DNA of 64,000 nt, taken from assembly GCF_900187355.1 (NCBI RefSeq), contig NZ_LT906451.1, positions 124,001 through 188,000 on the forward strand, given 5' to 3'. Below the pieces are notes generated by a model, which searched no databases, had not been told where the DNA came from, and saw only the letters and a list, made by a program, of their open reading frames with translations. Of this stretch, positions 17,344 to 26,267 are shown piece by piece. Source of the DNA: Legionella lansingensis (lineage in GTDB: Bacteria; Pseudomonadota; Gammaproteobacteria; Legionellales; Legionellaceae). The first letter of the stretch is position 1. Every line of letters begins with the position of its first letter. A program made the position numbers and the translations under genes.

Positions 17344-18660
17344 ATGTCAGAAACTATTATTGCTATTGAAGATTGTCGTAAATCGTTTAAGAAAGATTCG
17401 CAGCAGGATTTATTGGTGCTTGAGGATGTCAATTTTCAATTAAAGGAAGGGGAAATTGTTGCCATATTGGGTAAGTCAGGTTCTGGTAAATCAACTTTAT
17501 TGCGGATCATCGCAGGCCTTGTGCCTCCTTCTGCTGGCAAGGTGACCTATCGTGGTCAAAGAGTCACTGGTCCTGTGCCTGGGATAGCCATGGTTTTTCA
17601 ATCGTTTGCCCTTATGCCTTGGCTTACTGTACTTGAAAATGTTGAATTAGGTCTTGAAGCCCAAGGAGTTAGCCGAGAAGAGCGCCGACGCAGAGCCATT
17701 GAGGCAATAGACACTATCGGCTTGGATGGCTTCGAATCAGCTTTCCCAAAGGAGTTGTCTGGAGGCATGCGGCAGCGGGTGGGATTTGCGCGTGCTTTGG
17801 TCATAAACCCGGATGTGCTATTGATGGATGAACCCTTTTCTGCTTTAGATGTGTTAACTGCGGAAAATTTAAAATCCGATTTACTCGAGTTGTGGCAGGA
17901 GAAGAAAACCAATACAAACGGTATCTTACTTGTAACTCATAATATCGAAGAGGCAGCTACACTTGCTGATCGAATTGTCATTTTTGGTAGTGATCCTGGT
18001 TATATTCGTGCTGAATTACAAGTGACCATGCCACAGCCGCGAAACCCAGAGACTCCTGAATTTAGAGAGCTGGTGGATAAAATCTATAAGCTGATGACCA
18101 CAGGTCTCAAAGAAAGAGCTAAGCGTGCCCGAAGGGAGTGGCAAATAAGCTTAGGTTATCGTTTGCCGGACGTTGAACCTTCAGAATTATCTGGTCTTAT
18201 TGAAACAATGAAGTCGTTTGAAGAACGGATTGATTTGCCGGAATTGGCAGATGAATTGATGATGAATATCGATGACTTATTTCCTATTCTTGAAACCTTG
18301 GAGATTCTGGGTTTTGCAAGAGTTTCTGATGGGGATATTCAACTGAGCGACTTGGGTAAGCAGTTTTCTGAAGCTGATTTGCAAGCCCGCAAACAGATAT
18401 TTGCTAAATGTCTACTAGAAAAAGTTCCTTTGGCTCGCTATATTCGTCGCGTACTCGATGAAAAAGTTGGGCATCGAGTCTCAGAAGAACGCTTTTTAAG
18501 CAAGTTGGAAGACTATTTAAGTGACAAAGAAGCCGATCGGGTCTTGCGTACTATGATTGATTGGGGACGCTATGCCGAACTCTTTGCCTATGACTTTAGC
18601 ACTGGATTTTTAAGCCTGGAAAATCCAGGGATTTCTGATTCTGATCAAAGCTCATACTAG
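17344..18660 (+). CDS. ABC transporter ATP-binding protein with C-terminal AAA-associated domain
   Basis: A 438-residue protein. The ATPase half has Walker A GKSGSGKST, the Q-loop VFQSFALMPW, signature LSGGMRQRVGFARAL and Walker B LLMDEPFSALD, with a His switch in LVTHNIEE. After about residue 270 comes an additional winged-helix-like domain (ELPELADELMMNIDDLFPIL, then GHRVSEERFLSKLEDYLS), matching the AAA-associated C-terminal domain found on NitT/TauT-type ATPases. It forms a two-gene operon with the upstream permease. Substrate unknown. Confidence 0.9.
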   Translation: MSETIIAIEDCRKSFKKDSQQDLLVLEDVNFQLKEGEIVAILGKSGSGKSTLLRIIAGLVPPSAGKVTYRGQRVTGPVPGIAMVFQSFALMPWLTVLENVELGLEAQGVSREERRRRAIEAIDTIGLDGFESAFPKELSGGMRQRVGFARALVINPDVLLMDEPFSALDVLTAENLKSDLLELWQEKKTNTNGILLVTHNIEEAATLADRIVIFGSDPGYIRAELQVTMPQPRNPETPEFRELVDKIYKLMTTGLKERAKRARREWQISLGYRLPDVEPSELSGLIETMKSFEERIDLPELADELMMNIDDLFPILETLEILGFARVSDGDIQLSDLGKQFSEADLQARKQIFAKCLLEKVPLARYIRRVLDEKVGHRVSEERFLSKLEDYLSDKEADRVLRTMIDWGRYAELFAYDFSTGFLSLENPGISDSDQSSY

Positions 18661-18717
18661 GATTTGATAAAAATAAGAATGCCAGAAGATCTACATCACC
18701 AAACAACGTTTTTCTTC

Positions 18718-19422
18718 CTAATATTCTTCTTTCTGCTCAGCTGAAGCTTCCTCCTTATGTTGATTTACTTTTGAAGTATATAGAGTGACAGGTGAGATTG
18801 GTTCATTATTCACAAATCCTATAGCTATTTTAGAGGCAATGATCTCAAGATGATTTTTACATCCTGGTTCACGAATCGCACTAACTGAGATTTTCATGTT
18901 CTCATTACCTAGATTTCTAAAAGTAAAATCATGCCATGTCAGATCCAGTGTTTTATGATTGTCAAAAATAACTTCAAAAATAACAGGATGGTAGAGCAAC
19001 TTATCAGATGTTCGTTTCACAAAGAAAACTTCTTTTAAACAGCCTGTGCCATGAATCCCATTGTTAAAATTAGGATTGTCCATGGTACGGGTGAAGGAGT
19101 TATGAGCGTATAGATAAGCATCGCGATATTTTGAAAAAATCATGAAACCATCATTCGGTACAGCAGCAAGTGATTGTTTTATGTCTTCTTCCGAAAATTG
19201 CTGTTTCCATTGCCTCTCTTGTCCAGCTCCGGCTTCTGCAGTTTGCACTGAGATTGGTCCACCTAAAATAAAAAAATGATAGCAAGGAACAATAGCTTCA
19301 TCCCATTGTCTGCACACAGCTTTTGCTTTGTTTCGTTGCCATGGCGGGTGAAAAAAGGTGCTGATATGCGCTATGAGTTCATTGGCTAAGAATCCTTCAA
19401 ATTTAGCTTTCGTCATATACAA
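18718..19422 (-). CDS. Unknown protein with F-box-like N-terminus, effector candidate
   Basis: A 234-residue protein. Residues about 8-45 (FEGFLANELIAHISTFFH, then NKAKAVCRQWDEAI) follow the F-box pattern 'L..E....I..F........ VC+.W...I'. The remainder is not recognised: a beta-rich part with KSALIFEVIFD-like strands and a C-terminal tail rich in Glu and Lys (KEEASAEQKEEY), of the kind often seen at the translocation end of Dot/Icm effectors. The start lies 7 bp after the dsbA stop, so it might be co-transcribed, but no good RBS precedes the ATG at 19422. F-box function would need host SKP1. Confidence 0.5.
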   Translation of the reverse strand: MYMTKAKFEGFLANELIAHISTFFHPPWQRNKAKAVCRQWDEAIVPCYHFFILGGPISVQTAEAGAGQERQWKQQFSEEDIKQSLAAVPNDGFMIFSKYRDAYLYAHNSFTRTMDNPNFNNGIHGTGCLKEVFFVKRTSDKLLYHPVIFEVIFDNHKTLDLTWHDFTFRNLGNENMKISVSAIREPGCKNHLEIIASKIAIGFVNNEPISPVTLYTSKVNQHKEEASAEQKEEY

Positions 19423-19429
19423 TCTATAT

Positions 19430-20047
19430 CTAAGCTTTACTAGCCTTTTCTACTAGAAAATCAAGAATTTTAAAAAATCTTTCCTGATTTTGTGCCATTT
19501 GCAAGTCAGTTTTGTATTGGTTATTGATAACCACGGCAGGAACACCATTAATGTGGAAGCGGGACATCATTGCAAGTCCTTCGGCAAGTTGCAAATCGAC
19601 CGTAGTTGAATTTTCAAATGCGCTTTTTACTGTAGCTGTATCAACACCTTCAGCAGCAAAAAAATTAATCATGGCTTTATTATTGGTCAAGCGCAGCTTA
19701 TCGTGCTGTATGGCTTTAAATAAGGCTGGATTCAATTTTGCTTCCAAACCAAGGAGATGAGCAGTGTAATAGGCTTTTGCATAAAATTTCCAATCCTTAT
19801 TAAAAACGACCGGGACACGCGAAAACCGTACTTTATTTCCTTGTTGTGTAAGCCAAGTGTTTAATGCTGGTTCGAGCCGGTAACACCATGGACAACCATA
19901 ACTAAAAAATTCCGTGATGCTAACTTTAGCTGATGCTTGAGTGGGGGCATCTCCTTTAAGCAACTCATAGTCTTTGCCAGCAATAAATTCTTCGGCAAAA
20001 GCCACCACAGGAATAAATAAAACGATAAAAAGCAAACGTTTTAACAT
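19430..20047 (-). CDS. dsbA: Periplasmic thiol:disulfide oxidoreductase, DsbA family
   Basis: A 205-residue protein with signal peptide (MLKRLLFIVLFIPVVAFA), a thioredoxin-like domain with the active site FFSYGCPWCYRLEP (Cys52-Pro-Trp-Cys55), and the cis-proline loop INGVPAVVINNQY. It introduces or isomerises disulfides in exported proteins. The dipeptide PW differs from the PH of classic DsbA and may shift redox potential. The gene follows cytochrome c4 by 13 bp, an arrangement also known next to engB in other gammaproteobacteria. The F-box-like gene follows. Confidence 0.93.
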   Translation of the reverse strand: MLKRLLFIVLFIPVVAFAEEFIAGKDYELLKGDAPTQASAKVSITEFFSYGCPWCYRLEPALNTWLTQQGNKVRFSRVPVVFNKDWKFYAKAYYTAHLLGLEAKLNPALFKAIQHDKLRLTNNKAMINFFAAEGVDTATVKSAFENSTTVDLQLAEGLAMMSRFHINGVPAVVINNQYKTDLQMAQNQERFFKILDFLVEKASKA

Positions 20048-20060
20048 ATCTAATCTCTCT

Positions 20061-20663
20061 CTAGTGCAAACCTTGAATGTAATAAGCTACGGCTTCCATA
20101 TCTTCCTGACTCATGCGCTCGCTGATGTCTCGCATAATAGCATTCAAATCATTTGAACGCTTTTTATCCTTAAACGCTTGTAACTGTTGTATGGTATAAG
20201 GTGCGTGTTGACCTGACAATAGCGGAAAACCAGCTTGACCATTACCTGTTCCTCTCGGACCATGACAAGCTATACAAGCGGTGATATGTTTTTTAAAATC
20301 CCCTCCACGATATAACTGCTCTCCTCTCTTTAAGTATTTCTCAGGGGTGGCCCCTTCACCTAAAGGTTGTTTGGCATAGTATTCTGCCAAGGCAGCCATA
20401 TCCGCATCACTTAAATTAGCAACGATCGCTGTCATTACTGGTACATTGCGTGTAGTAATATTCTTGTAGTCTTTTAATTGCTTGAGAAGATAACTCGCAT
20501 GTTGTCCTGCAAGGTTAGGCCATTGTGGATTGACACTTATGCCTTGTTGTCCATGACAGGCAACGCAAAGAGCAGTTTTTTCGACTACGGTGTTAGTTTG
20601 CTCGGCAGCAGCATTGATTGCAGATGCCCAGCATAATACAACTGCGAACAAAATTTTTTTCAT
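20061..20663 (-). CDS. Cytochrome c4, dihaem
   Basis: A 200-residue protein with a signal peptide and two haem-binding sites, CVACHGQQG and CIACHGPRG, in two similar halves (…WPNLAGQHASYLLKQLKDYK and …PLLSGQHAPYTIQQLQAFK). This is the two-domain cytochrome c4 layout, an electron carrier to terminal oxidases in the periplasm. It is first in a unit with dsbA and divergent from engB across a 70-bp gap. Confidence 0.93.
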   Translation of the reverse strand: MKKILFAVVLCWASAINAAAEQTNTVVEKTALCVACHGQQGISVNPQWPNLAGQHASYLLKQLKDYKNITTRNVPVMTAIVANLSDADMAALAEYYAKQPLGEGATPEKYLKRGEQLYRGGDFKKHITACIACHGPRGTGNGQAGFPLLSGQHAPYTIQQLQAFKDKKRSNDLNAIMRDISERMSQEDMEAVAYYIQGLH

Positions 20664-20733
20664 GCTTTTCCCAAGGGTTCTGATTATTTAATGGTACACT
20701 GCTTGCTCAAAATCCCAAAATGAAATTAAGACG

Positions 20734-21333
20734 ATGTTAATCAATCCCTACGCGCGTGCAAATTTTTTAAAGAGTGCTGCTCGCGTTAGTCAACTACCTG
20801 AGGATGAAGGCTTTGAGGTTGCCTTTGCCGGTCGCTCTAATGCAGGCAAGTCAAGTGCGCTTAATTGCTTGACCGGGATTAAACAACTAGCAAGAACCAG
20901 TAAAACACCTGGACGTACACAATTAATTAACCTCTTTACTCTGGATGATTCCCGCCGTTTAGTTGATTTACCCGGTTACGGTTATGCCAAAGTTGCTCAA
21001 GAAATAAAGCAGGATTGGCAAAAACATTTAGCCCACTATTTAGAGGTACGACAATGTTTGCAAGGCCTGGTATTGTTGATGGATTGCCGACATCCTTTGA
21101 AAGAACTTGATCAGACGATGATTGACTGGTGTTTGTCACGCCAATTGCCTGTTCATATTCTTCTAACAAAAGCCGATAAATTAAGTCGCAGCGAAGTGAA
21201 GAATACTGTGCTTAAGGTGCGTAAATATTATGAATTGATGGATAGTCTAATTAGTGTGCAAGCTTTTTCAGCACTTAAAAAAGAGGGGCTTGAGGAGTTG
21301 ATTTTAAAACTCAATGAATGGTTTGCTTGGTAG
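20734..21333 (+). CDS. engB: Ribosome biogenesis GTP-binding protein
   Basis: A 199-residue TRAFAC GTPase: G1 GRSNAGKSS, G2 region TSKTPGRTQ, G3 DLPGYGYAKV, G4 LTKADK, and SAL as G5. It helps late maturation of the 50S subunit and is usually essential. It is divergent from the cytochrome c4/dsbA unit, a conserved arrangement. The gene ends shortly before a bidirectional hairpin shared with the convergent synthetase gene. Confidence 0.96.
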   Translation: MLINPYARANFLKSAARVSQLPEDEGFEVAFAGRSNAGKSSALNCLTGIKQLARTSKTPGRTQLINLFTLDDSRRLVDLPGYGYAKVAQEIKQDWQKHLAHYLEVRQCLQGLVLLMDCRHPLKELDQTMIDWCLSRQLPVHILLTKADKLSRSEVKNTVLKVRKYYELMDSLISVQAFSALKKEGLEELILKLNEWFAW

Positions 21334-21347
21334 AGCTCCCAGATACA

Positions 21348-21391
21348 AATTTTTCCCTCTTCCCTTGTGGGAGAGGGTAGGGTGAGGGGAA
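21348..21391. terminator. Hairpin between convergent engB and acs
   Basis: TTTTCCCTCTTCCC and GGGTAGGGTGAGGGGAAAA flank a CCTTGTGGGAGAGGG core. The run of T on one side and A on the other suits termination in both directions. It belongs to the same palindrome family as 15484-15553. Confidence 0.5.
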
Positions 21392-21393
21392 AA

Positions 21394-23256
21394 CTATATC
21401 TCTTGTTGTATCAGTTCTTTAACAACTTGAGGATTAGCCAAGGTGGATAAATCACCCAAATCTGAGAGTTCTGTTACTTTTTTGCAGGCTATTTCTCGTA
21501 AAATACGCCGCATGATTTTGCCAGAGCGAGTCTTGGGTAAATCGGTGACCCAGCTAATCGCATCGGGTTTAGCGATAGCACCTATGTCAGTTTTCACCAT
21601 AGCTATCAGCTCCTCATAAAGCTGCTCAGAAGGTTCCTCTCCCTCTTGCAAACTCACGAAGGCATGAATCCCTTGTCCTTTGATCTCATGGGGCATGCCA
21701 ACCACAGCTGCCTCGGCAATTTTAGGATGAGAAACAAGTGCACTTTCAATTTCAGCTGTTCCTAGGCGATGTCCAGAAACATTAAGAACATCATCCATAC
21801 GCCCTGTGATCCAATAATCACCATCCTCATCACGGCGTGCGCCATCTCCGGTGATGTAATAGCCATTCTTGAAGTAGGTTTTAAGATAACGATCATGATC
21901 GTCTGCAATGGTTCTTGCTATCGAAGGCCAGGGGTATTTAATGGCTAATGATCCTTCCCCTACACCTTTAATCTCATTCCCCTGATCATCAAGAAGTACT
22001 GGGAAAATCCCAGGCAGAGGTTGGCTTGCGGCGCCAGGCTTCGCTTTACTTGGATCCTCCTGAGGACAAATCATAATGGCCCCTGTTTCGGTTTGCCACC
22101 AAGTATCTACTATAGAACATTGTCTTCTACCTACTTGCTGGTGGTACCATTGCCATACTTCGGGATTAATAGGTTCGCCGACTGTTCCCAGCAAATGTAA
22201 GGATTTACGGCTTGTTGTCTCTAACCATGTATCACCTGCCCGCTTTAGAGCTCGAATAGCAGTCGGTGCTGTGTAGAACACGTTAACCTGATACCTATCA
22301 ATCATTTCCCAACAGCGCGCAGGATTTGGCCATGTCGGGATCCCGCCAAAAATTACTGAAGTAACCCCGTTGGCTAAGGGTCCATATACCAAATAGCTAT
22401 GACCTGTTATCCACCCTACATCTGCAGTGCACCAGAATATTTTGTTCGTAGACGATTGAAAAATATGGTCGTAACTGTAACTGACCTGCACGAGATAACC
22501 AGCAGTGGTATGAACCAGGCCTTTTGGTTTACCGGTACTTCCAGAGGTATAAAGAATAAAAAGAGGATCCTCAGCACTCATTGCCTCTGGAGGACAATCA
22601 GCCTTGACTCGCAATTGCAAATCATGCCACCAATGATCTCTTTGATGGTCGAAAGGAATAGGTTCGCCGCTATGTTTGACGACTAAAGTCTGTAGCGGGA
22701 GATCTTTAGATGCTTCATCGCCTTGTTTTTTTAGAGCAAAATGCTTACCTCCACGATAATAACCATCTGCAATGATAAGTAATTTGCAATTTGCAGCCTG
22801 CAAGCGCTGCCTTAAGGCAGTAGGAGAAAATCCTGCAAATACAACGGTATGTACTGCTCCTATTCTCGTACAGGCAAGCATGGCAATCACTGCCTCTGGT
22901 ATCATGGGCAAATAGATGCCTACGCGATCGCTTTTACCAATACCCAAAGCTTTCAGTGCATTTGCCATCAGGCACACTTCTTCATGCAATTGGCCATAAG
23001 TTAGCTTTCGCTGCTGTTGGCTTTCATCCCCTTCCCAGATAAGAGCAGTTTGCTTGGCTTTGGTTGGTAAGTGTCTGTCTAGACAGTTTTCTGAAACATT
23101 AAGTTTTGCGCCACTAAACCACCGAACAGTGCCGTGGTCAAAGCGGCCTTGAATAACACTCTCCCAAGGTTCAAGCCAGTTTACATATTTATGGGCGATG
23201 TCGGCCCAGAAGCTCTCTAAAGCATTTTCCTTGTAGTCGAAGGATTGTTTAGTCAT
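21394..23256 (-). CDS. acs: Acetyl-CoA synthetase-type acyl-CoA ligase
   Basis: A 620-residue AMP-forming ligase. ATP motif YTSGSTGKPKGLVHTT, then VDTWWQTETGAI and the A8 region GDGARRDEDGDYWITGRMDDVLNVSGHRLG; the regulatory/catalytic lysine is in KTRSGKIMRR. The Trp in TWWQTETG marks the small acetate pocket in Acs enzymes, so acetate is the likely best substrate. However, the gene overlaps mmsB by 8 bp and lies with mmsA, so propionate or another short acid from valine breakdown is possible. It is slightly shorter than E. coli Acs. Confidence 0.88.
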   Translation of the reverse strand: MTKQSFDYKENALESFWADIAHKYVNWLEPWESVIQGRFDHGTVRWFSGAKLNVSENCLDRHLPTKAKQTALIWEGDESQQQRKLTYGQLHEEVCLMANALKALGIGKSDRVGIYLPMIPEAVIAMLACTRIGAVHTVVFAGFSPTALRQRLQAANCKLLIIADGYYRGGKHFALKKQGDEASKDLPLQTLVVKHSGEPIPFDHQRDHWWHDLQLRVKADCPPEAMSAEDPLFILYTSGSTGKPKGLVHTTAGYLVQVSYSYDHIFQSSTNKIFWCTADVGWITGHSYLVYGPLANGVTSVIFGGIPTWPNPARCWEMIDRYQVNVFYTAPTAIRALKRAGDTWLETTSRKSLHLLGTVGEPINPEVWQWYHQQVGRRQCSIVDTWWQTETGAIMICPQEDPSKAKPGAASQPLPGIFPVLLDDQGNEIKGVGEGSLAIKYPWPSIARTIADDHDRYLKTYFKNGYYITGDGARRDEDGDYWITGRMDDVLNVSGHRLGTAEIESALVSHPKIAEAAVVGMPHEIKGQGIHAFVSLQEGEEPSEQLYEELIAMVKTDIGAIAKPDAISWVTDLPKTRSGKIMRRILREIACKKVTELSDLGDLSTLANPQVVKELIQQEI

Positions 23257-24151
23257 GAGACACCTGCTCTTTTGCGATGGCTTTAATAATTGCCGAGAAG
23301 TCCAGATGACCTAAACCCTCATCATTAAATTGTTGATAAATCGCAGTTGCTCGTGCTGCTATTGGTGTTTTTAAGCCAACGATATCTGCGGAATTTTGAC
23401 TTAAATTTAAATCTTTCAGCATCATGGCAGCAGTAAAACCCGGTTGATAATTGTTGTTTGCGGGGGTATTGGGTAATACATCAGGCACTGGTGCATATTG
23501 GCTCATTGCCCAACATTGACCTGATGAGTTTGTTACCACCTCAAATAATTTTTGCGGGGACAAACCCAAATGCTCTGCCAAAACAAACGCTTCCGAGATG
23601 GCGATCATGGATACTCCGAGAATCATGTTATTGCAGATTTTTGCTGCTTGTCCGCTCCCTGCTGCCCCTGTGTGAATTATTTTTTTACCCATGGCTGCCA
23701 AAATAGGCTTCGCTGCTTCAAAGGCTTCATTAAGACCACCAACCATAAAGGTTAAACTTCCTGCTTGAGCGCCGGCTACACCTCCAGAAACTGGTGCATC
23801 CACTGCTAAGATGTCCTTATGTTTTGCTTGCAATTGAACTTTCCTGCTGCTTGCAACGTCGATGGAAGAACAGTCAATGTATAATATTTTGGGGGCCGCT
23901 TTGCTAAAAAGACCATCTTCGCTTAAGCAAACCTGGGTTACCTGTTCCCCGGTTTGCAACATGGTAATGATAATATCTTGATTTAAAGCAGCATCTTGTA
24001 AAGTTTGAGCCTCCTTGCCGCCGGCGCTAATCAGCTTTGCGACCGCCTCTTTTTGTAAGTCAAAGCCGGTTACTACATGACCAGTTTTTAGCAAATTAAG
24101 AGCCATCGGTAAACCCATATGTCCTAAACCAACAAAACCAATTCGTGCCAT
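23249..24151 (-). CDS. mmsB: 3-hydroxyisobutyrate dehydrogenase
   Basis: A 300-residue beta-hydroxyacid dehydrogenase: Rossmann motif GFVGLGHMGLPMA, substrate loop DAPVSGGVAGAQAGSL, and catalytic Lys in GQAAKICNNM. In valine degradation it oxidises 3-hydroxyisobutyrate to methylmalonate semialdehyde, the substrate of the adjacent MmsA. Its stop region overlaps the acs start. The upstream gap to mmsA holds a 143-bp palindromic repeat. Confidence 0.92.
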   Translation of the reverse strand: MARIGFVGLGHMGLPMALNLLKTGHVVTGFDLQKEAVAKLISAGGKEAQTLQDAALNQDIIITMLQTGEQVTQVCLSEDGLFSKAAPKILYIDCSSIDVASSRKVQLQAKHKDILAVDAPVSGGVAGAQAGSLTFMVGGLNEAFEAAKPILAAMGKKIIHTGAAGSGQAAKICNNMILGVSMIAISEAFVLAEHLGLSPQKLFEVVTNSSGQCWAMSQYAPVPDVLPNTPANNNYQPGFTAAMMLKDLNLSQNSADIVGLKTPIAARATAIYQQFNDEGLGHLDFSAIIKAIAKEQVSHD

Positions 24152-24167
24152 TCCTCTCTCCTAAAAT

Positions 24168-24310
24168 AGGGTCTGTTGACATTTCTACTATCTTGGCCAA
24201 AATGGTTGATTTTCTGTGCTCCGCTACTCACATACTCTTATGTATGCTGCGCTGCGGTGCTCGAAAATCAAGCCTTTTTGGCTCAAGCTAGCGAAATGTC
24301 AACAGACCCT
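24168..24310. repeat. MITE-like inverted repeat, AGGGTCTGTTGACATTT ends
   Basis: The termini AGGGTCTGTTGACATTT and AAATGTCAACAGACCCT are perfect inverted copies. Much of the interior also pairs (TTGATTTTC with GAAAATCAA; GCGCTGC, TATGTATG pieces), so the whole 143 bp can fold into one long hairpin. A degenerate copy is at 6351-6443. It lies between mmsA and mmsB and is non-coding; the open frames over it are artefacts of its structure. Confidence 0.75.
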
Positions 24311-24314
24311 GACA

Positions 24315-25814
24315 TTACTTATTCGCTGGCATGACGAATGTGCTTTCGCCAAGGTCGGTGACGGGCCATTTACTGGTAACCGTTTTTCGGCGAGTATAAA
24401 AATTAATGCTTTCCATTCCATGCATATTGGTATCACCAAAGGACGAGTGCTTCCAGCCCCCAAAAGGATGGCTGGCTATGGGTACTGGGATGGGAATATT
24501 AACACCAACCATGCCTACTTGTACTCGTTGACTGTACTCCCGAGCAGTATAACCATCGCGAGTAAAAATAGCTGTTCCATTCCCATATTGATTGCGATTT
24601 ACCAAAGACAATGCTTCCTCGAAAGTAGGTACTCTTAATATAACCAACACAGGACCAAAAATTTCATTTTCATAAATCGACATGGTTTCCTTAACATGAT
24701 CAAATAATGAAGGTCCAAGGAAATAGCCTTCAGGGTGTTCTTTATGTTTAAAGGAGCGACCATCTATTAACAATTCAGCACCTTCAGTAACCCCTTGGTC
24801 AACGGCAGCGATAACGTTTTGCTTGTGAGTGCTGCTAATTAAAGGGCCCATATCACTAGCCTGCGTATCTCCAGCCTCAACTCGAATCGCTTTTACCAGA
24901 GGGATTAATTTATCTAGCAATTTATCTGCCGTTTGATCACCAACCGCGACCACCGCAGAAATAGCCATGCATCGTTCACCAGCCGATCCAAAAGCAGCAC
25001 CGACAATCGCATTAGCAGCTTGATCGAGATCAGCATCTGGCATCACAACACAATGATTTTTAGCACCGCCAAACGTATGAGCGCGTTTTCCATGTGCGGT
25101 TGCTTTTTTGTAAATGGCCTCAGCTACAGGCGTTGAAGCAACTGCTGTAAAGGCGCAGATATCTGGATGCGTTAACAATTGTTCAACGGTATTCTTGTCC
25201 CCCTGCACACAGTTAGCAACGCCATCCGGTAACCCCGCTTCAGATAGTAACTCCAACAAGCGCACCGGTGCAGATGGATCCTGCTCAGATGGTTTTAAAA
25301 TGAAGGTATTTCCACAGGCAATGGCTGGAATCATCATCCAAACAGGTACCATGACGGGAAAATTAAAAGGCGACACACCTGCGCAAACGCCTAAAGGTTG
25401 TCGCAAGGTATGGCAGTCAATATGGGTAGATACATCGGCTGAAAAATCTCCCTGTAATTGATTGACGAGGCCGCAATGAAACTCTACAACCTCAATGGCA
25501 CGCGCCACAGATCCTTTGGCATCCTCAAGTGTTTTTCCATGTTCCCTCGTCACAATGCGGGCCAATTCAAGTTGATGCTTTTCCAGGAGTTCTCTAAATT
25601 TAAATAAAATGCGTGATCGTTTTATTGGAGTAGTCTCAGCCCATGCGGGCCAGGCTGCCTTTGCGGTCGCAACGGCTTTATCACAAAGGGACTTATCAGC
25701 AAAATAAACTTGCCCTATGGCTTCACCGAGGGCTGGATTGTATATCGTATGCGAAGTAGAGGTTGTAGCAGTAAATGTTTTACCCCCGATGTAATGAGGT
25801 ACCGTGTAGCCCAT
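24315..25814 (-). CDS. mmsA: CoA-acylating methylmalonate-semialdehyde dehydrogenase
   Basis: A 499-residue aldehyde dehydrogenase. It oxidises methylmalonate semialdehyde to propionyl-CoA with NAD and CoA, releasing CO2. Catalytic Cys lies in FGSAGERCMAISAVV, the MMSDH type of active site, and the substrate/cofactor segment CAGVSPFNFPVMVPVWM is present. AAAGGAG precedes the ATG. It is first of the mmsA-mmsB-acs group, though the repeat between mmsA and mmsB may weaken read-through. Confidence 0.94.
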   Translation of the reverse strand: MGYTVPHYIGGKTFTATTSTSHTIYNPALGEAIGQVYFADKSLCDKAVATAKAAWPAWAETTPIKRSRILFKFRELLEKHQLELARIVTREHGKTLEDAKGSVARAIEVVEFHCGLVNQLQGDFSADVSTHIDCHTLRQPLGVCAGVSPFNFPVMVPVWMMIPAIACGNTFILKPSEQDPSAPVRLLELLSEAGLPDGVANCVQGDKNTVEQLLTHPDICAFTAVASTPVAEAIYKKATAHGKRAHTFGGAKNHCVVMPDADLDQAANAIVGAAFGSAGERCMAISAVVAVGDQTADKLLDKLIPLVKAIRVEAGDTQASDMGPLISSTHKQNVIAAVDQGVTEGAELLIDGRSFKHKEHPEGYFLGPSLFDHVKETMSIYENEIFGPVLVILRVPTFEEALSLVNRNQYGNGTAIFTRDGYTAREYSQRVQVGMVGVNIPIPVPIASHPFGGWKHSSFGDTNMHGMESINFYTRRKTVTSKWPVTDLGESTFVMPANK

Positions 25815-25945
25815 CTTTAAACTCCTTTTAGGACATGTTAATTACCCGATGTACAACGTTTTCTAAAACCATGAATTACCGTGGTATCCATTAGCTAGCA
25901 TGGGTCCTGGTCAAACCACGAGGATTCGAAAAGTTTCACATCATA

Positions 25946-26125
25946 TTAATTTGTAAATGTATTAATGATGACTTGATAATAACGTTTGTCATCGTTGATC
26001 CAAGAACTGATAGTTTCTATTATTTCTATCCTAGTATGTTCACCCGCTTTTTGTAAGGCATCTTGAATGGCGTCACTAAGGCCTAAGTCAGAAGAACCAG
26101 TGTATTCCCCTGTTTTTTTTTTCAT
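25946..26125 (-). CDS. Small dodecin-like protein
   Basis: A 59-residue reading starting MKKKTGEYTGSSDLG at the ATG at 26125, which follows AAGGA-type boxes; a longer frame to 26176 has no RBS. The pattern 'G.S...-DAI..AL.KA-G-E-x-T-R..-S.....-(R)YYQV-I-I-x-T' has the length and order of dodecins, small flavin/CoA-binding beta-alpha-beta-beta proteins. The usual aromatic at the flavin site (W before F-E-V) is replaced by IEIIETISS. The similarity is modest and the call tentative. Confidence 0.45.
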   Translation of the reverse strand: MKKKTGEYTGSSDLGLSDAIQDALQKAGEHTRIEIIETISSWINDDKRYYQVIINTFTN

Positions 26126-26183
26126 TCCTTTTTGTCCTTCAGCTGCAAGAAAGATTAGTCTAACATGAAACAGCATTGAATAT

Positions 26184-26204
26184 CTTGTAAAAATGGTTTA
26201 CAAG
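26184..26204. promoter_or_regulatory. Perfect 8-5-8 dyad CTTGTAAA-N5-TTTACAAG
   Basis: This exact inverted repeat lies between the small dodecin-like gene and the CX5R protein gene, which are divergent. An operator for a dimeric regulator is plausible. GTAAA half-sites recall CpxR boxes, but CpxR sites are direct repeats, so I do not assign it. Confidence 0.35.
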
Positions 26205-26267
26205 AAATTGTTAAGTACGCTGATTTATTTAATAATAAACAACCGATGCAGGCAAGGGATAGTGGAT

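Noticed and set aside
24216..24638. Plus-strand frame of 140 codons
   Set aside because: It runs through the palindromic repeat and then antisense to mmsA, which is certain.
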